Source of the DNA: Zestomonas insulae
Lineage (GTDB): Bacteria; Pseudomonadota; Gammaproteobacteria; Pseudomonadales; Pseudomonadaceae
Direction: 5' to 3'
DNA length: 64,000 nucleotides
Assembly (NCBI RefSeq): GCF_016901015.1
Contig: NZ_JAFEUP010000006.1
Span: 248,001 to 312,000, forward strand
The notes beneath the pieces were generated by a model. That model worked only from the letters and a program-made list of their open reading frames with translations, did no database searches and was not told the DNA's origin. The translations under genes and the position numbers were made by a program. Positions 30,161 through 38,369 of the stretch are shown here, one piece after another. Every line of letters starts with the position of its first letter. Positions within the stretch are counted from its first letter, which is position 1.

Positions 30161-31621
30161 ATGAACAACCAGCAGAGTGACGGCGTCAGCCGCCGCAAAT
30201 TTATCCAGAGCGCCGGCGTGGTCGGCGCGGCAGGTGCGGCGGTAGCCGCTGGAGCGGTGTCGCTCGGCACGGCGGTGGCTGGTGAGAAGCGCGGTGCCAA
30301 GAACGTCGATTGCGACTACGACGTGGTGGTCATCGGCGGCGGCTTCGCCGGCGTGACCGCGGCGCGCGACAGCATGAAGAACGGCTACAAGACGCTGGTT
30401 CTCGAGGCGCGCAACCGCCTTGGCGGGCGCACCTTCAGCAGCGAGTTCGCCGGCCACAAGGTCGAACTCGGCGGCACCTGGATTCACTGGACGCAGCCCT
30501 TCGTGTGGGCCGAAGTGCAGCGCTACGGGCTGAAGCTGAAAGAGACCCCCGAGCCGTTCGTGGAAGAGCAGCAGACCGTCCGCATCGTCCACGAAGGCCA
30601 GTCCATCGAGCCCCAGCTCGAGGACCTGATCGGCATCTCCAAGGCGGTCAAAGAGTACTTCGGCGACGCCCCAAAACTCTGGGAACGTCCCTATGACGCC
30701 AAGCACACCTGGAACGAGCTGCTCGCCGTCGACAGCATGAGCGGTGCCGATCGCCTCAACCAGCTGAAGCTAACGCCGCTGCAGCGCTCCTTCGTCGATG
30801 CCTACGTCGCCGGTGTCGCGCACACCACCAGCGACCGTGCCTCCTACGCCGACGTGGCGCGCTGGTGGTCGCTGCCGGGCTGGAACATGACCGCGTTCGT
30901 CGACGCCGCCGGCCGCTACAGCTTCAAGGACGGCACCATCAGCCTGATCAATGCGATGCTCGACGAAGGCAAGCCGGAAGTGCGCCTGTCCACCCCGGTG
31001 GCCAAGGTCGAGGAGCAGGGCAATCGGGTGCTGATCACCACCCAGGGCGGCGAAACCATCCGCGCCGCCGCGGTGATCGTTGCGGTGCCGATGAACGTGC
31101 TGCCGCGCATCGCCTTCACTCCGGCGCTGGACCCGGCGCTGGTCGAAGCGGCCAAGGAAAAGCACAGCGGCAGCGGCATCAAGGTATTCATGCGCACCAA
31201 GGGCAAGCTGCCGGGTGGTGGCAAGCGTCTCGGCGTGGCCGGTTCCAGCCATCCGCTCAACCTGCTGGTGACCTACGCCAAGGCCGAGGATCACACCATC
31301 TTTGTCGGCTTCGGCGCCGATCCGGACAAGCTCGACATCCAGGACCGTGACGCCGTGCAGGCGGTGGTCCGTTCCTTCTACCCGGATCTCGAGGTCGAGG
31401 AGTGCTACGGCTACGAGTGGACCCTCGATCCGTATGCCAAGGGCACCTACTGCAGCTACAAGCCGAACTGGCTGGGCAAGTACTACGACCACTTCCAGAA
31501 GGACCGTGGCCGCGTGGTGTTCGGCCAGGGCGACCACGGCGAAGGCTGGCGCGGCTTCATCGACGGCGCGATTAGCGCTGGCAGCCAGGCTGCACTGCGC
31601 ACGCGGAAGCTGCTGGGCTGA
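30161..31621 (+). CDS. Tat-exported flavin amine oxidase-family dehydrogenase, NicA2-like
   Basis: A 486-aa FAD enzyme. A twin-arginine signal (SRRKFIQ, residues 10-16, then an Ala/Gly/Val-rich stretch) predicts folded export to the periplasm. The dinucleotide motif GGGFAG is at 59-64, followed by LEARNRLGGRTFSS. From memory of the family, several blocks closely match nicotine oxidoreductase NicA2 (GGTWIHWTQPFVWAEVQRYG and GTISLINAML). NicA2 is a Tat-exported dehydrogenase that passes electrons to a cytochrome c. The C-terminal FAD/active-site block reads FGQGDHGEGWRGFIDGA: the Trp is kept but the usual AGAET is changed, so the substrate probably differs from nicotine. A small cytochrome c gene lies at 34520 under the same putative AraC element. 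The 5' leader contains a TTCCGG-N6-CCGGAA palindrome (30114-30131). Confidence 0.87.
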   Translation: MNNQQSDGVSRRKFIQSAGVVGAAGAAVAAGAVSLGTAVAGEKRGAKNVDCDYDVVVIGGGFAGVTAARDSMKNGYKTLVLEARNRLGGRTFSSEFAGHKVELGGTWIHWTQPFVWAEVQRYGLKLKETPEPFVEEQQTVRIVHEGQSIEPQLEDLIGISKAVKEYFGDAPKLWERPYDAKHTWNELLAVDSMSGADRLNQLKLTPLQRSFVDAYVAGVAHTTSDRASYADVARWWSLPGWNMTAFVDAAGRYSFKDGTISLINAMLDEGKPEVRLSTPVAKVEEQGNRVLITTQGGETIRAAAVIVAVPMNVLPRIAFTPALDPALVEAAKEKHSGSGIKVFMRTKGKLPGGGKRLGVAGSSHPLNLLVTYAKAEDHTIFVGFGADPDKLDIQDRDAVQAVVRSFYPDLEVEECYGYEWTLDPYAKGTYCSYKPNWLGKYYDHFQKDRGRVVFGQGDHGEGWRGFIDGAISAGSQAALRTRKLLG

Positions 31622-31630
31622 TTGCTCCTT

Positions 31631-31664
31631 GCCGGCGGCACCTTGGGTGCCTGCCGGCTTTTTT
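31631..31664 (+). terminator. Rho-independent terminator of the flavoprotein gene
   Basis: GCCGGC-GGCACC pairs with GGTGCC-T-GCCGGC around TTGG, followed by six T. It begins 10 bases after the stop codon, between two convergent genes. Confidence 0.88.
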
Positions 31665-32673
31665 ACGCCTGCTTCTGCTGGCGATACTCGCGCGGCGTCA
31701 CCCCGGTCCAGCGGCGGAACGCGCGGGTGAACGAGCTGGCCTCGTTGTAGCCCAGCTGCTGGGCGATCTCGGTCAGGCTGTGCGACGACTGGCGCACCAG
31801 ATCGATGGCCAGGGCCTGGCGTATCTCCTCGACCAATTCGGCGAATTCCAACTCGAGCTCCTGCAACCGCCGTTGCAGGGTGCGCTTGCTCATGCACAGG
31901 TGACGGGCCACCTCGTCGATGCCGACCTTGCCGTTGCTCAGGTTGGCTTCGATGACCAGGCCGATGCGGGTGGTCAGGTCGGTATCGGCCAGGCGTCGCC
32001 GGCGTTCTTCTTCGAGGCCCGGTAGCAGCGCCTGGTGCAGCCGCGGGTCGGCGCTCAGCAGCGGCGCGTCGAGCATCTCGGTGGGCCAGGCCATGCTGTT
32101 GGCCGGCTGATCGAAGCGCAGCGGACACTGGAACACCTCGCGGTGCAGGCTGATGTCGGCCGGCTGCGGGTGGGCGAAATCCACGCGCAGCGGCGCGAAG
32201 CGTTCGCCGGTGACTTCGCGAAGCAGGGCGTACAGGTTGCCGAGCGCGAACTCGGCGTCCTGGCGACACTGACCGACGCTCGGGTCGGTGATCCGGTAAC
32301 TGATCTCCAGGCGGCCGGCCTGCAGGCGCCAGCTCAGTTCGTTGGCCTGCGCGTGCACCACGATGTAACGGCCGGCGCAGTCGAGCAGGGCGCGCACGTC
32401 CGGGGCGCTGCGCGCGACATGGCCGATGCCGCCCATCAGGCTGTTCTGGGCGCGCGCGCCGAGCAGGCCGAGGCCCATGCGCAGGCCAAGGCTGGGGTCG
32501 TTGTGCGCGGCGGCAGTCTCCAGCAGGGCGGTGTACTGGCTCAGCGGGATCTTGGTGTCCGCACGCTCGAGCACGCTCTCGTCGAGACCGACCGCAGCGA
32601 GGCACGGGCGGAAGATGTCGGCGTAACGCTGCAGCAGCGCTTCAACGTAGACGGTGTTCTTCAGGCGGGACAT
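31663..32673 (-). CDS. AraC family transcriptional regulator
   Basis: A 336-aa regulator with an N-terminal arabinose-binding-like domain (about 20-200, OruR/ArgR-type subgroup) and a C-terminal double helix-turn-helix (about 235-330; VGIDEVARHLCMSKRTLQRRL and FTRAFRRWTGVTPREYR). It lies between the flavoprotein and the sulfatase, divergent from the latter. A 25-base element of TGGC repeats occurs upstream of the sulfatase, the flavoprotein and the cytochrome c. Repeats at one-helical-turn spacing are what an AraC two-HTH domain recognises, so this protein is the best candidate activator of all three units (inference). Confidence 0.93.
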   Translation of the reverse strand: MSRLKNTVYVEALLQRYADIFRPCLAAVGLDESVLERADTKIPLSQYTALLETAAAHNDPSLGLRMGLGLLGARAQNSLMGGIGHVARSAPDVRALLDCAGRYIVVHAQANELSWRLQAGRLEISYRITDPSVGQCRQDAEFALGNLYALLREVTGERFAPLRVDFAHPQPADISLHREVFQCPLRFDQPANSMAWPTEMLDAPLLSADPRLHQALLPGLEEERRRRLADTDLTTRIGLVIEANLSNGKVGIDEVARHLCMSKRTLQRRLQELELEFAELVEEIRQALAIDLVRQSSHSLTEIAQQLGYNEASSFTRAFRRWTGVTPREYRQQKQA

Positions 32674-32818
32674 GACGAAAGGGCTCCTGGCCCGGCCGGT
32701 TCTTCGTGCGAATGAGCTCCAGCATGTGCGCAGATCGACGACCTGCACAAGCCGCAGCGCCGGCACCGTAGCAAAGCGGGATACCGCCAGCAACGGGCGG
32801 GCCAGCAGCCGGGCGAAA

Positions 32819-32843
32819 TGGCGTCGAAAAGCAATTCTTTGGC
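32819..32843 (+). promoter_or_regulatory. AraC-type regulatory element, site 3 (sulfatase promoter)
   Basis: TGGCG at 32819 and TTGGC ending at 32843 flank an AA-N2-GCAA-N-TC core in the same register as sites 30051-30075 and 34421-34445. The middle TGGC is degenerate (AAGC). It lies 96 bases before the sulfatase start and between the sulfatase and the divergent AraC gene. Confidence 0.65.
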
Positions 32844-32939
32844 GTCGAAGGGCGAGCGTGTTTGGTTCCGGTGCGGTTACCGTCCCGGCATGCTGCCTAA
32901 ACTTTTTTCCACCCGCGGGTAGCGCCTGGAGGAAGTCCC

Positions 32940-34388
32940 ATGAAATTCCGTCTGTCCTGTCTGGCGCTCTGCGGCGCCCTGTTGATGGTGCCCGCCACCT
33001 GGGCGGCAACGGCTCCGCCGAACATCGTCATCATGCTCTACGACAACCTCGGCTATGGCGAGCTGGGCGCGTATGGCGGCGGCATCCTGCGCGGCGCCGA
33101 GACGCCGCGCATCGACCAGCTGGCCGCCGAGGGCGTGCGCCTGACCAACTTCAACGTCGAGGCGCAGTGCACGCCGTCGCGCTCGGCGTTGATGACCGGG
33201 CGCTTCTCGATCCGTTCCGGCACCTACAAGGTGTCCGGTGCCGGCTCGCCGGAAGGCCTGACCCTCTGGGAAGTTACCCTGGCCGAGCTGCTTTCGGCCA
33301 AGGGCTATGCCACCGGCATCTGGGGCAAGTGGCACCTGGGCAGCAGCGAGACGCGCTTCCCGACCAACCAGGGCTTCGACGAGTGGTATGGCGTGCCGCG
33401 TACCTACGACGAAGCCATGTGGTCGCACGCCGACGAGAGCGTCGATGGCGGACCGACGATTGGCAGCAAGCAGGGCTGGGACGAGAAGCTGATGCCGCCG
33501 CAGTACATCTACGAGGCGCGCAAGGGCGAAGCCGCACGCCAGGTGAAGAAGCTCGACCTGGCCAGCAAGCGCAATCTCGACGCCGAGATCGCCGAGCGCG
33601 CCACCGCCTTCATCAAGCGCAATGCGGCCGCCGGCAAACCCTTCCTGGCCTACATCCCGTTCTCCCTGGTGCACATGCCGACGCTGCCCAACCCCGAGTT
33701 CGTCGGCAAGACCGGCAACGGCTCGTGGGCCGACGCCCTGGCCGAAGTGGACCACCGTGCCGGGCAGATCCTCGATGCGCTGAAGGCCGCCGGCGTCGAG
33801 CAGAACACCCTGGTGATCCTCGCCAGCGACAACGGCGGCGAGGCCACCCACCCCTGGGAAGGCGCCAACGGCCCGTGGCGCGGCACCTATTTCACCGCCA
33901 TGGAAGCCAGCCTGCGCGCGCCGTTCATCATGCGCTGGCCCGGTCAGGTGCCGGCCGGCAAGGTCAGCAACGAGATCGTCCATATCGTCGACCTCTACAC
34001 CACCCTGGCGCAGGTCGGCGGCGCCCAGGTGCCGAGCGACCGCGCGGTGGACGGCGTCGATCAGCTGGCGTTCCTCACCGGCAAGCAGGCGAACTCCAAC
34101 CGCGAGGGCTTCCCGGCCTACGTCGCCGATCGGCTGTCGGCCATCAAGTGGCGCAACTGGAAGCTGCAGCTGATCCAGCAGGACAACATGTACGACCCGG
34201 CGGTGGTGCTGCCGCTGCCGCGCCTGTACAACCTGCTCACCGACCTGCGCGAAGAGCACAGCGTGACGGTGGAAAACACTTGGGCGGTGCCGCGCATGAT
34301 GAGCATCGCCGGCCAGCTCAAGGCGAGCTTTAAAAAATACCCGCCGATTGAGGCCGGCACGCCCGATCCTTACAGCCCGCCGCAATGA
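32940..34388 (+). CDS. Exported formylglycine-dependent sulfatase, copy 2
   Basis: A 482-aa sulfatase with a signal peptide (cleavage around residue 23, TWAA). The formylglycine signature is C-T-P-S-R with Cys77. The metal-site motif reads YDNLGYGE, with Asn at the second position, as in one branch of the family. WGKWHLG and SDNGGEATHPWEG carry later active-site residues. An AGGAAG Shine-Dalgarno supports the start. It is divergent from the AraC gene and downstream of a putative AraC element. It belongs to a different sulfatase branch from copies 1 and 3, so a different substrate is likely. Confidence 0.92.
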   Translation: MKFRLSCLALCGALLMVPATWAATAPPNIVIMLYDNLGYGELGAYGGGILRGAETPRIDQLAAEGVRLTNFNVEAQCTPSRSALMTGRFSIRSGTYKVSGAGSPEGLTLWEVTLAELLSAKGYATGIWGKWHLGSSETRFPTNQGFDEWYGVPRTYDEAMWSHADESVDGGPTIGSKQGWDEKLMPPQYIYEARKGEAARQVKKLDLASKRNLDAEIAERATAFIKRNAAAGKPFLAYIPFSLVHMPTLPNPEFVGKTGNGSWADALAEVDHRAGQILDALKAAGVEQNTLVILASDNGGEATHPWEGANGPWRGTYFTAMEASLRAPFIMRWPGQVPAGKVSNEIVHIVDLYTTLAQVGGAQVPSDRAVDGVDQLAFLTGKQANSNREGFPAYVADRLSAIKWRNWKLQLIQQDNMYDPAVVLPLPRLYNLLTDLREEHSVTVENTWAVPRMMSIAGQLKASFKKYPPIEAGTPDPYSPPQ

Positions 34389-34397
34389 CCGGTTGCC

Positions 34398-34432
34398 ATT
34401 GAGCGCCAGTCGGAGTCGATTGGCGCTCAATG
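34398..34432. repeat. Inverted repeat overlapping AraC-type site 2
   Basis: ATTGAGCGCCA (34398-34408) and TTGGCGCTCAAT (34420-34431) are complementary around an 11-base loop, just after the sulfatase stop. The right arm is also the first half of the AraC-type element at 34421-34445. It could be a sulfatase 3'-end hairpin, a second inverted binding site, or both. Confidence 0.5.
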
Positions 34433-34445
34433 GCAAATCTCTGGC
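34421..34445 (+). promoter_or_regulatory. AraC-type regulatory element, site 2 (cytochrome c promoter)
   Basis: TGGC repeats at 34421, 34431 and 34442 with core TCAATGGCAAATC are nearly identical to site 1. The element ends 74 bases before the cytochrome c start codon. Confidence 0.72.
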
Positions 34446-34519
34446 GCTGCCCAGCGATTAGCAAAACGCCTCGAATGTCACCTTAGGTTCACCGCCAATA
34501 GTTGCTGGGGAACCTCAAG

Positions 34520-34891
34520 ATGCATCACCTGATCCGCTCGCTGGCCGGCCCCTCGCTGCTGGCGCTCAGCCTTGCCAGCCAGGCCGCCGACTGCGACGTC
34601 GCTGCTGGCCAACAGGCCTTCCAGAGCAAGTGCGCCGCCTGTCACGCCCTCGATGCCGATCGCGTCGGCCCGCACCTCGCCGGCGTGGTTGGCCGGCGCA
34701 TCGGCTCGGTGCCTGGCTTCACCTATTCGACGGACCTGGCCGGGGCGAACAGCACCTGGACCGTCGAGCAGCTCGATCGCTGGCTGACCTCCCCCGCAAA
34801 GATGTTCCCCGATACGGCGATGGCCTTTGGCGGCCTGCGCAATGCCGGTGAGCGCCAGGCCGTGCTGTGTTTCCTGCAGCAGGCCGGCTAG
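34520..34891 (+). CDS. Small periplasmic class I cytochrome c
   Basis: A 123-aa protein with a signal peptide (cleavage after QAA, about residue 23) and one heme site, CAACH at 38-42. The probable axial Met is 101 (TAMAFGG). It would carry electrons in the periplasm. The start at 34520 has GGGGAA upstream. It shares the AraC-type element with the Tat-exported flavoprotein, so the two probably act together, as NicA2 does with its cytochrome c partner. It leads an apparent operon with the DUF1302 and DUF1329 genes. Confidence 0.9.
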   Translation: MHHLIRSLAGPSLLALSLASQAADCDVAAGQQAFQSKCAACHALDADRVGPHLAGVVGRRIGSVPGFTYSTDLAGANSTWTVEQLDRWLTSPAKMFPDTAMAFGGLRNAGERQAVLCFLQQAG

Positions 34892-34962
34892 GCCGCGGCC
34901 ATCTGAATCGGCACGCCTGCCAACCGGCTGCCAGAGCGACAACAACAAGAAGGACACCTCCA

Positions 34963-36750
34963 GTGCACAACACACACTTCCGGCGTTACCTGCTGGCCAG
35001 CGCGATTTCCATGGCCGCCTCCGGCGCGGCGTTCGGCGCGCCGTTCACCTTCGGCGAGCTGCAGGGGCAGTTCGACTCGGCCCTGTCGATTGGCGCCAGC
35101 TGGGCCACCGAGGACCCCAGCAGCAAACTGATCGACAGCACCAACGGCGGCCGCGGCTTCTCCTCGTCCGGCGACGACGGGCGGCTGAACTTCAAGAAGG
35201 GCGAGACCTTCTCGAAGATATTCAAGGGCGTGCACGACCTCGAGCTGAGCTACGGCGACACCCGCGCGTTCGTGCGCGGCAAGTACTGGTACGACTTCGA
35301 GCTGCAGGACGAGAGTCGGCCGTTCAAGCAGATCAGCGACGACGGTCGCGAGATGTCGGCGCGCTCGTCCGGCGCGCAGATCCTCGATGCGTTCGTCTCA
35401 CAGCGCTACGAGCTGGCCGAGCACCCCGGCGACGCGCGTATCGGCAAGCAGGTGGTGAGCTGGGGCGAGAGCCTGTTCATCGGCAACTCGATCAACTCGA
35501 TCAACCCGCTCGACGTCGCCGCCCTGCGCCGCCCCGGTTCCGAGCTGAAGGAAGGCCTGATCCCGGTCAACATGTTCTACCTGGCCCAGGGCCTCAGCGA
35601 TAACCTCAGCCTTGAGGCGTTCTACCAGCTGGAGTGGAAGCCCTACGCCCTGGACAACTGCGGCACCTTCTTCGGCGCCGACCCGGTGGCCAAGGGCTGC
35701 AACAACAACCTCAACGGCGGCATGGCCGGCGTCGCCCCGCTCGAGCCGATCGCCGCGGCCGCGGGCCTGGGCTTCGGGGTCAGCGATCCGGAAGGGGTGA
35801 TCATCCGCCGCGAGAAGAACAACGACCCGCGTGACAGCGGTCAGTACGGTATGGCCCTGCGCTGGTTGGGTGATGGCGTGGAGTACGGCGCCTATTTCAT
35901 GAACTATCACTCGCGCGCGCCGCGTTTCAGTCTGCGCACCGCCAGCGGCGTGACCGACTTCATCAACAACGATCCGGGCTTCGCTGCGCTCGGCGACCCC
36001 GATCTGCAGTTCGCTCTGGGCCTGGCCACCGGTGCCGGCAACACCAGCTACTTCCTCGATTACCCGGAAGACATCCACCTGTATGGCGCCAGCTTCGCCA
36101 CCGAGCTGCCCACCGGCACCGCGTGGAGCGGCGAGATCAGCTACCGGCCCAACGCGCCGATCGGCATCAACACCGCCGACCTGTTCGGCGGCGCACTGAA
36201 CCCGACCTTCCGCGCGTTGACCGGCTCCGACATCGAGCCGACCGTGCAGGCCGAGGAGGGCCAGGTGCTGCAGGGCTGGAAGCGCAAGGAAGTCACCCAG
36301 GCGCAGACCAGCTTCCTGCACCTGTTCGACCCGGTGCTGGGCGCCACCTCGCTGAGCGTGGCGGTCGAGGTGGGCCTCACCCACGTCGGTGGTCTGGAGT
36401 CGTTGGACACCCAGCGCTACGGCCGCGACTCGGTGTACGGCGACATCGTCCAGGGTGGCCGCCACGGCTACTACACCGCCAATTCCTGGGGCTACCGCGC
36501 GTTTACCAACCTCAAGTACAGCGACGTGTTCGCCGGGGTGAACCTGGCGCCGAACGTGTTCTGGTCGCATGACGTGGACGGCTACGGCCCGGTGTTCAAC
36601 GAGGGCGCCAAGTCGGTCGGTCTGGGCCTCGACGCCGACTACCGCAACACCTACACGGCCAGCCTCAGTTACACCAACAACTTCGGCGGCGACTTCAACA
36701 CCGACGTCGACCGCGACTTCGTTTCGCTGAGCCTCGGCGTGAACTTCTAA
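34963..36750 (+). CDS. DUF1302 family outer-membrane protein, copy 1
   Basis: A 595-aa protein starting at GTG (34963, AAGGA 9 bases upstream) with a signal peptide (cleavage around residue 25, AAFGA). The mature part is rich in alternating beta strands and ends in Phe (SLGVNF), consistent with an outer-membrane barrel. The DUF1302 region GDARIGKQVVSWGESLFIGN is recognisable. Members of this family recur with DUF1329 proteins in clusters for degradation of steroids and other hydrophobic compounds, but their activity is not established. The DUF1329 gene follows after 20 bases. Confidence 0.9.
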   Translation: MHNTHFRRYLLASAISMAASGAAFGAPFTFGELQGQFDSALSIGASWATEDPSSKLIDSTNGGRGFSSSGDDGRLNFKKGETFSKIFKGVHDLELSYGDTRAFVRGKYWYDFELQDESRPFKQISDDGREMSARSSGAQILDAFVSQRYELAEHPGDARIGKQVVSWGESLFIGNSINSINPLDVAALRRPGSELKEGLIPVNMFYLAQGLSDNLSLEAFYQLEWKPYALDNCGTFFGADPVAKGCNNNLNGGMAGVAPLEPIAAAAGLGFGVSDPEGVIIRREKNNDPRDSGQYGMALRWLGDGVEYGAYFMNYHSRAPRFSLRTASGVTDFINNDPGFAALGDPDLQFALGLATGAGNTSYFLDYPEDIHLYGASFATELPTGTAWSGEISYRPNAPIGINTADLFGGALNPTFRALTGSDIEPTVQAEEGQVLQGWKRKEVTQAQTSFLHLFDPVLGATSLSVAVEVGLTHVGGLESLDTQRYGRDSVYGDIVQGGRHGYYTANSWGYRAFTNLKYSDVFAGVNLAPNVFWSHDVDGYGPVFNEGAKSVGLGLDADYRNTYTASLSYTNNFGGDFNTDVDRDFVSLSLGVNF

Positions 36751-36770
36751 GTTTTTCCAGGAGCAAGAGC

Positions 36771-38138
36771 ATGAACAAGATTCTTTACAAAGGCTGCATC
36801 CTGGCGCTCAGCCTGCTGGCTGGTCAGGTGATGGCCGCAGTTTCCGCCGACGAAGCCGCGCAACTGGGCGCCGCCCTCACACCGCTCGGCGCGCAGAAGG
36901 CCGGCAACGCCGACGGCAGCATTCCGGCCTGGACCGGCGGCTTGCCGAAGGACGCCGGCACGGTTTCGTCCGGCGGCTTCCTCGCCAACCCGTTCGCCAG
37001 CGAAAAGCCACTGTTCGTGATTACCGCCGCCAACGCCGAGCAGTACCGCGACAAGCTGACCGATGGCCAGCTGGCGTTGTTCAAGCGCTACCCGCAGAGC
37101 TACCGCATTCCCGTGTATGCCTCGCATCGCACCGCCACGGTGCCGACGGCGATTCAGGACGCGGCGCGCAAAAGCGCGCTGCAGGTGCAGCCGATCAACG
37201 GTGGCGACGGCCTGAGCAGCTTCGAAAAGAGCGGCTACTACGCCTTCCCGATCCCCAAGAATGGCGTCGAAGTGCTGTGGAACCACATCACCCGCTACGT
37301 GGGCGGCAACTACTGGCGCAGCTACATCCAGGTCACCCCGCAGGTGAACGGCGCCTACACGCCGGTCCGCTTCGAGGAAGAGCAGGTGTACCCCGAGCAG
37401 GTCGCCGATTTCCCGGCGGAGAAGAAGGGCAGCATGCTGTACATGGTCAAGCAGCGGGTCACCGCGCCGGCGCGTCTGGCCGGTACCGCGGTGCTCGCCC
37501 ATGAAACCCTCAACCAGATCACCGAGCCGCGCATGGCCTGGATCTACAACGCCGGCCAACGCCGCGTGCGGCGTGCGCCGCAGGTCGCCTACGACGGCCC
37601 GGGCACCGCCGCCGACGGCCTGCGCACCGCGGATAACCTGGACATGTTCAACGGCGCGCCGGATCGCTACGACTGGAAACTGGTCGGCAAGAAGGAGCTG
37701 TACATCCCCTACAACAGCTACGCGCTGGAGTCGCCGACACTCAGCTACGACGACATCGTCAAGGCCGGCCACATCAACCCCGACCACACCCGTTACGAGC
37801 TGCACCGGGTCTGGGAAGTGGTGGCGACCCTCAAGTCCGGTGCCCGTCATGTCTACTCCAAGCGCCACATGTACGTCGACGAGGACACCTGGCAGATCGC
37901 CGAGGTCGACCACTACGACGGCCGCGGCCAGCTGTGGCGCGTCGCCGAAGGCCATGCGCTGTACCACTACCAGCAGCAGGCGTCCTACCTGGCGGTCGAG
38001 ACCCTTTACGATCTGATGTCCGGCCGCTACTTGGCGCTCGGCATGCGCAACCAGGAGCCGAGCACCACCAAGTACGGCCAGGCCGCGAAGTACTTCGACT
38101 TCACCCCGGCGGCGCTGCGCACCGACGGTCTGCGCTAG
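36771..38138 (+). CDS. DUF1329 family exported protein
   Basis: A 455-aa protein with a signal peptide (cleavage around residue 22, VMA). The family is related in fold to LolA/LolB-type lipid carriers (established at family level), so a periplasmic carrier of a hydrophobic ligand is plausible. It is paired with the DUF1302 gene 20 bases upstream, the usual arrangement. Only one DUF1329 gene is present although there are two DUF1302 genes in the window. Confidence 0.9.
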   Translation: MNKILYKGCILALSLLAGQVMAAVSADEAAQLGAALTPLGAQKAGNADGSIPAWTGGLPKDAGTVSSGGFLANPFASEKPLFVITAANAEQYRDKLTDGQLALFKRYPQSYRIPVYASHRTATVPTAIQDAARKSALQVQPINGGDGLSSFEKSGYYAFPIPKNGVEVLWNHITRYVGGNYWRSYIQVTPQVNGAYTPVRFEEEQVYPEQVADFPAEKKGSMLYMVKQRVTAPARLAGTAVLAHETLNQITEPRMAWIYNAGQRRVRRAPQVAYDGPGTAADGLRTADNLDMFNGAPDRYDWKLVGKKELYIPYNSYALESPTLSYDDIVKAGHINPDHTRYELHRVWEVVATLKSGARHVYSKRHMYVDEDTWQIAEVDHYDGRGQLWRVAEGHALYHYQQQASYLAVETLYDLMSGRYLALGMRNQEPSTTKYGQAAKYFDFTPAALRTDGLR

Positions 38139-38369
38139 CCGTCATTTGCGACGAGCCAGGCTTCATCTGCAGCGGTGGTCGCGCGAGGGCAACCTCGCCG
38201 GCCACGTTGTCCATTCTGGCGAACCTCCGACGGTCGGCATGGCCAGGCTCACCTCACCCACTCCGAGGGAGGGGTGCCGGAGCCCCCGGACCCGCCTACT
38301 GTCCATGGGCTAGGGCAGGGCGGCGATCGTCGCCCGGCCATTCATTCGAATCGAACCGGAGACTTCGAT

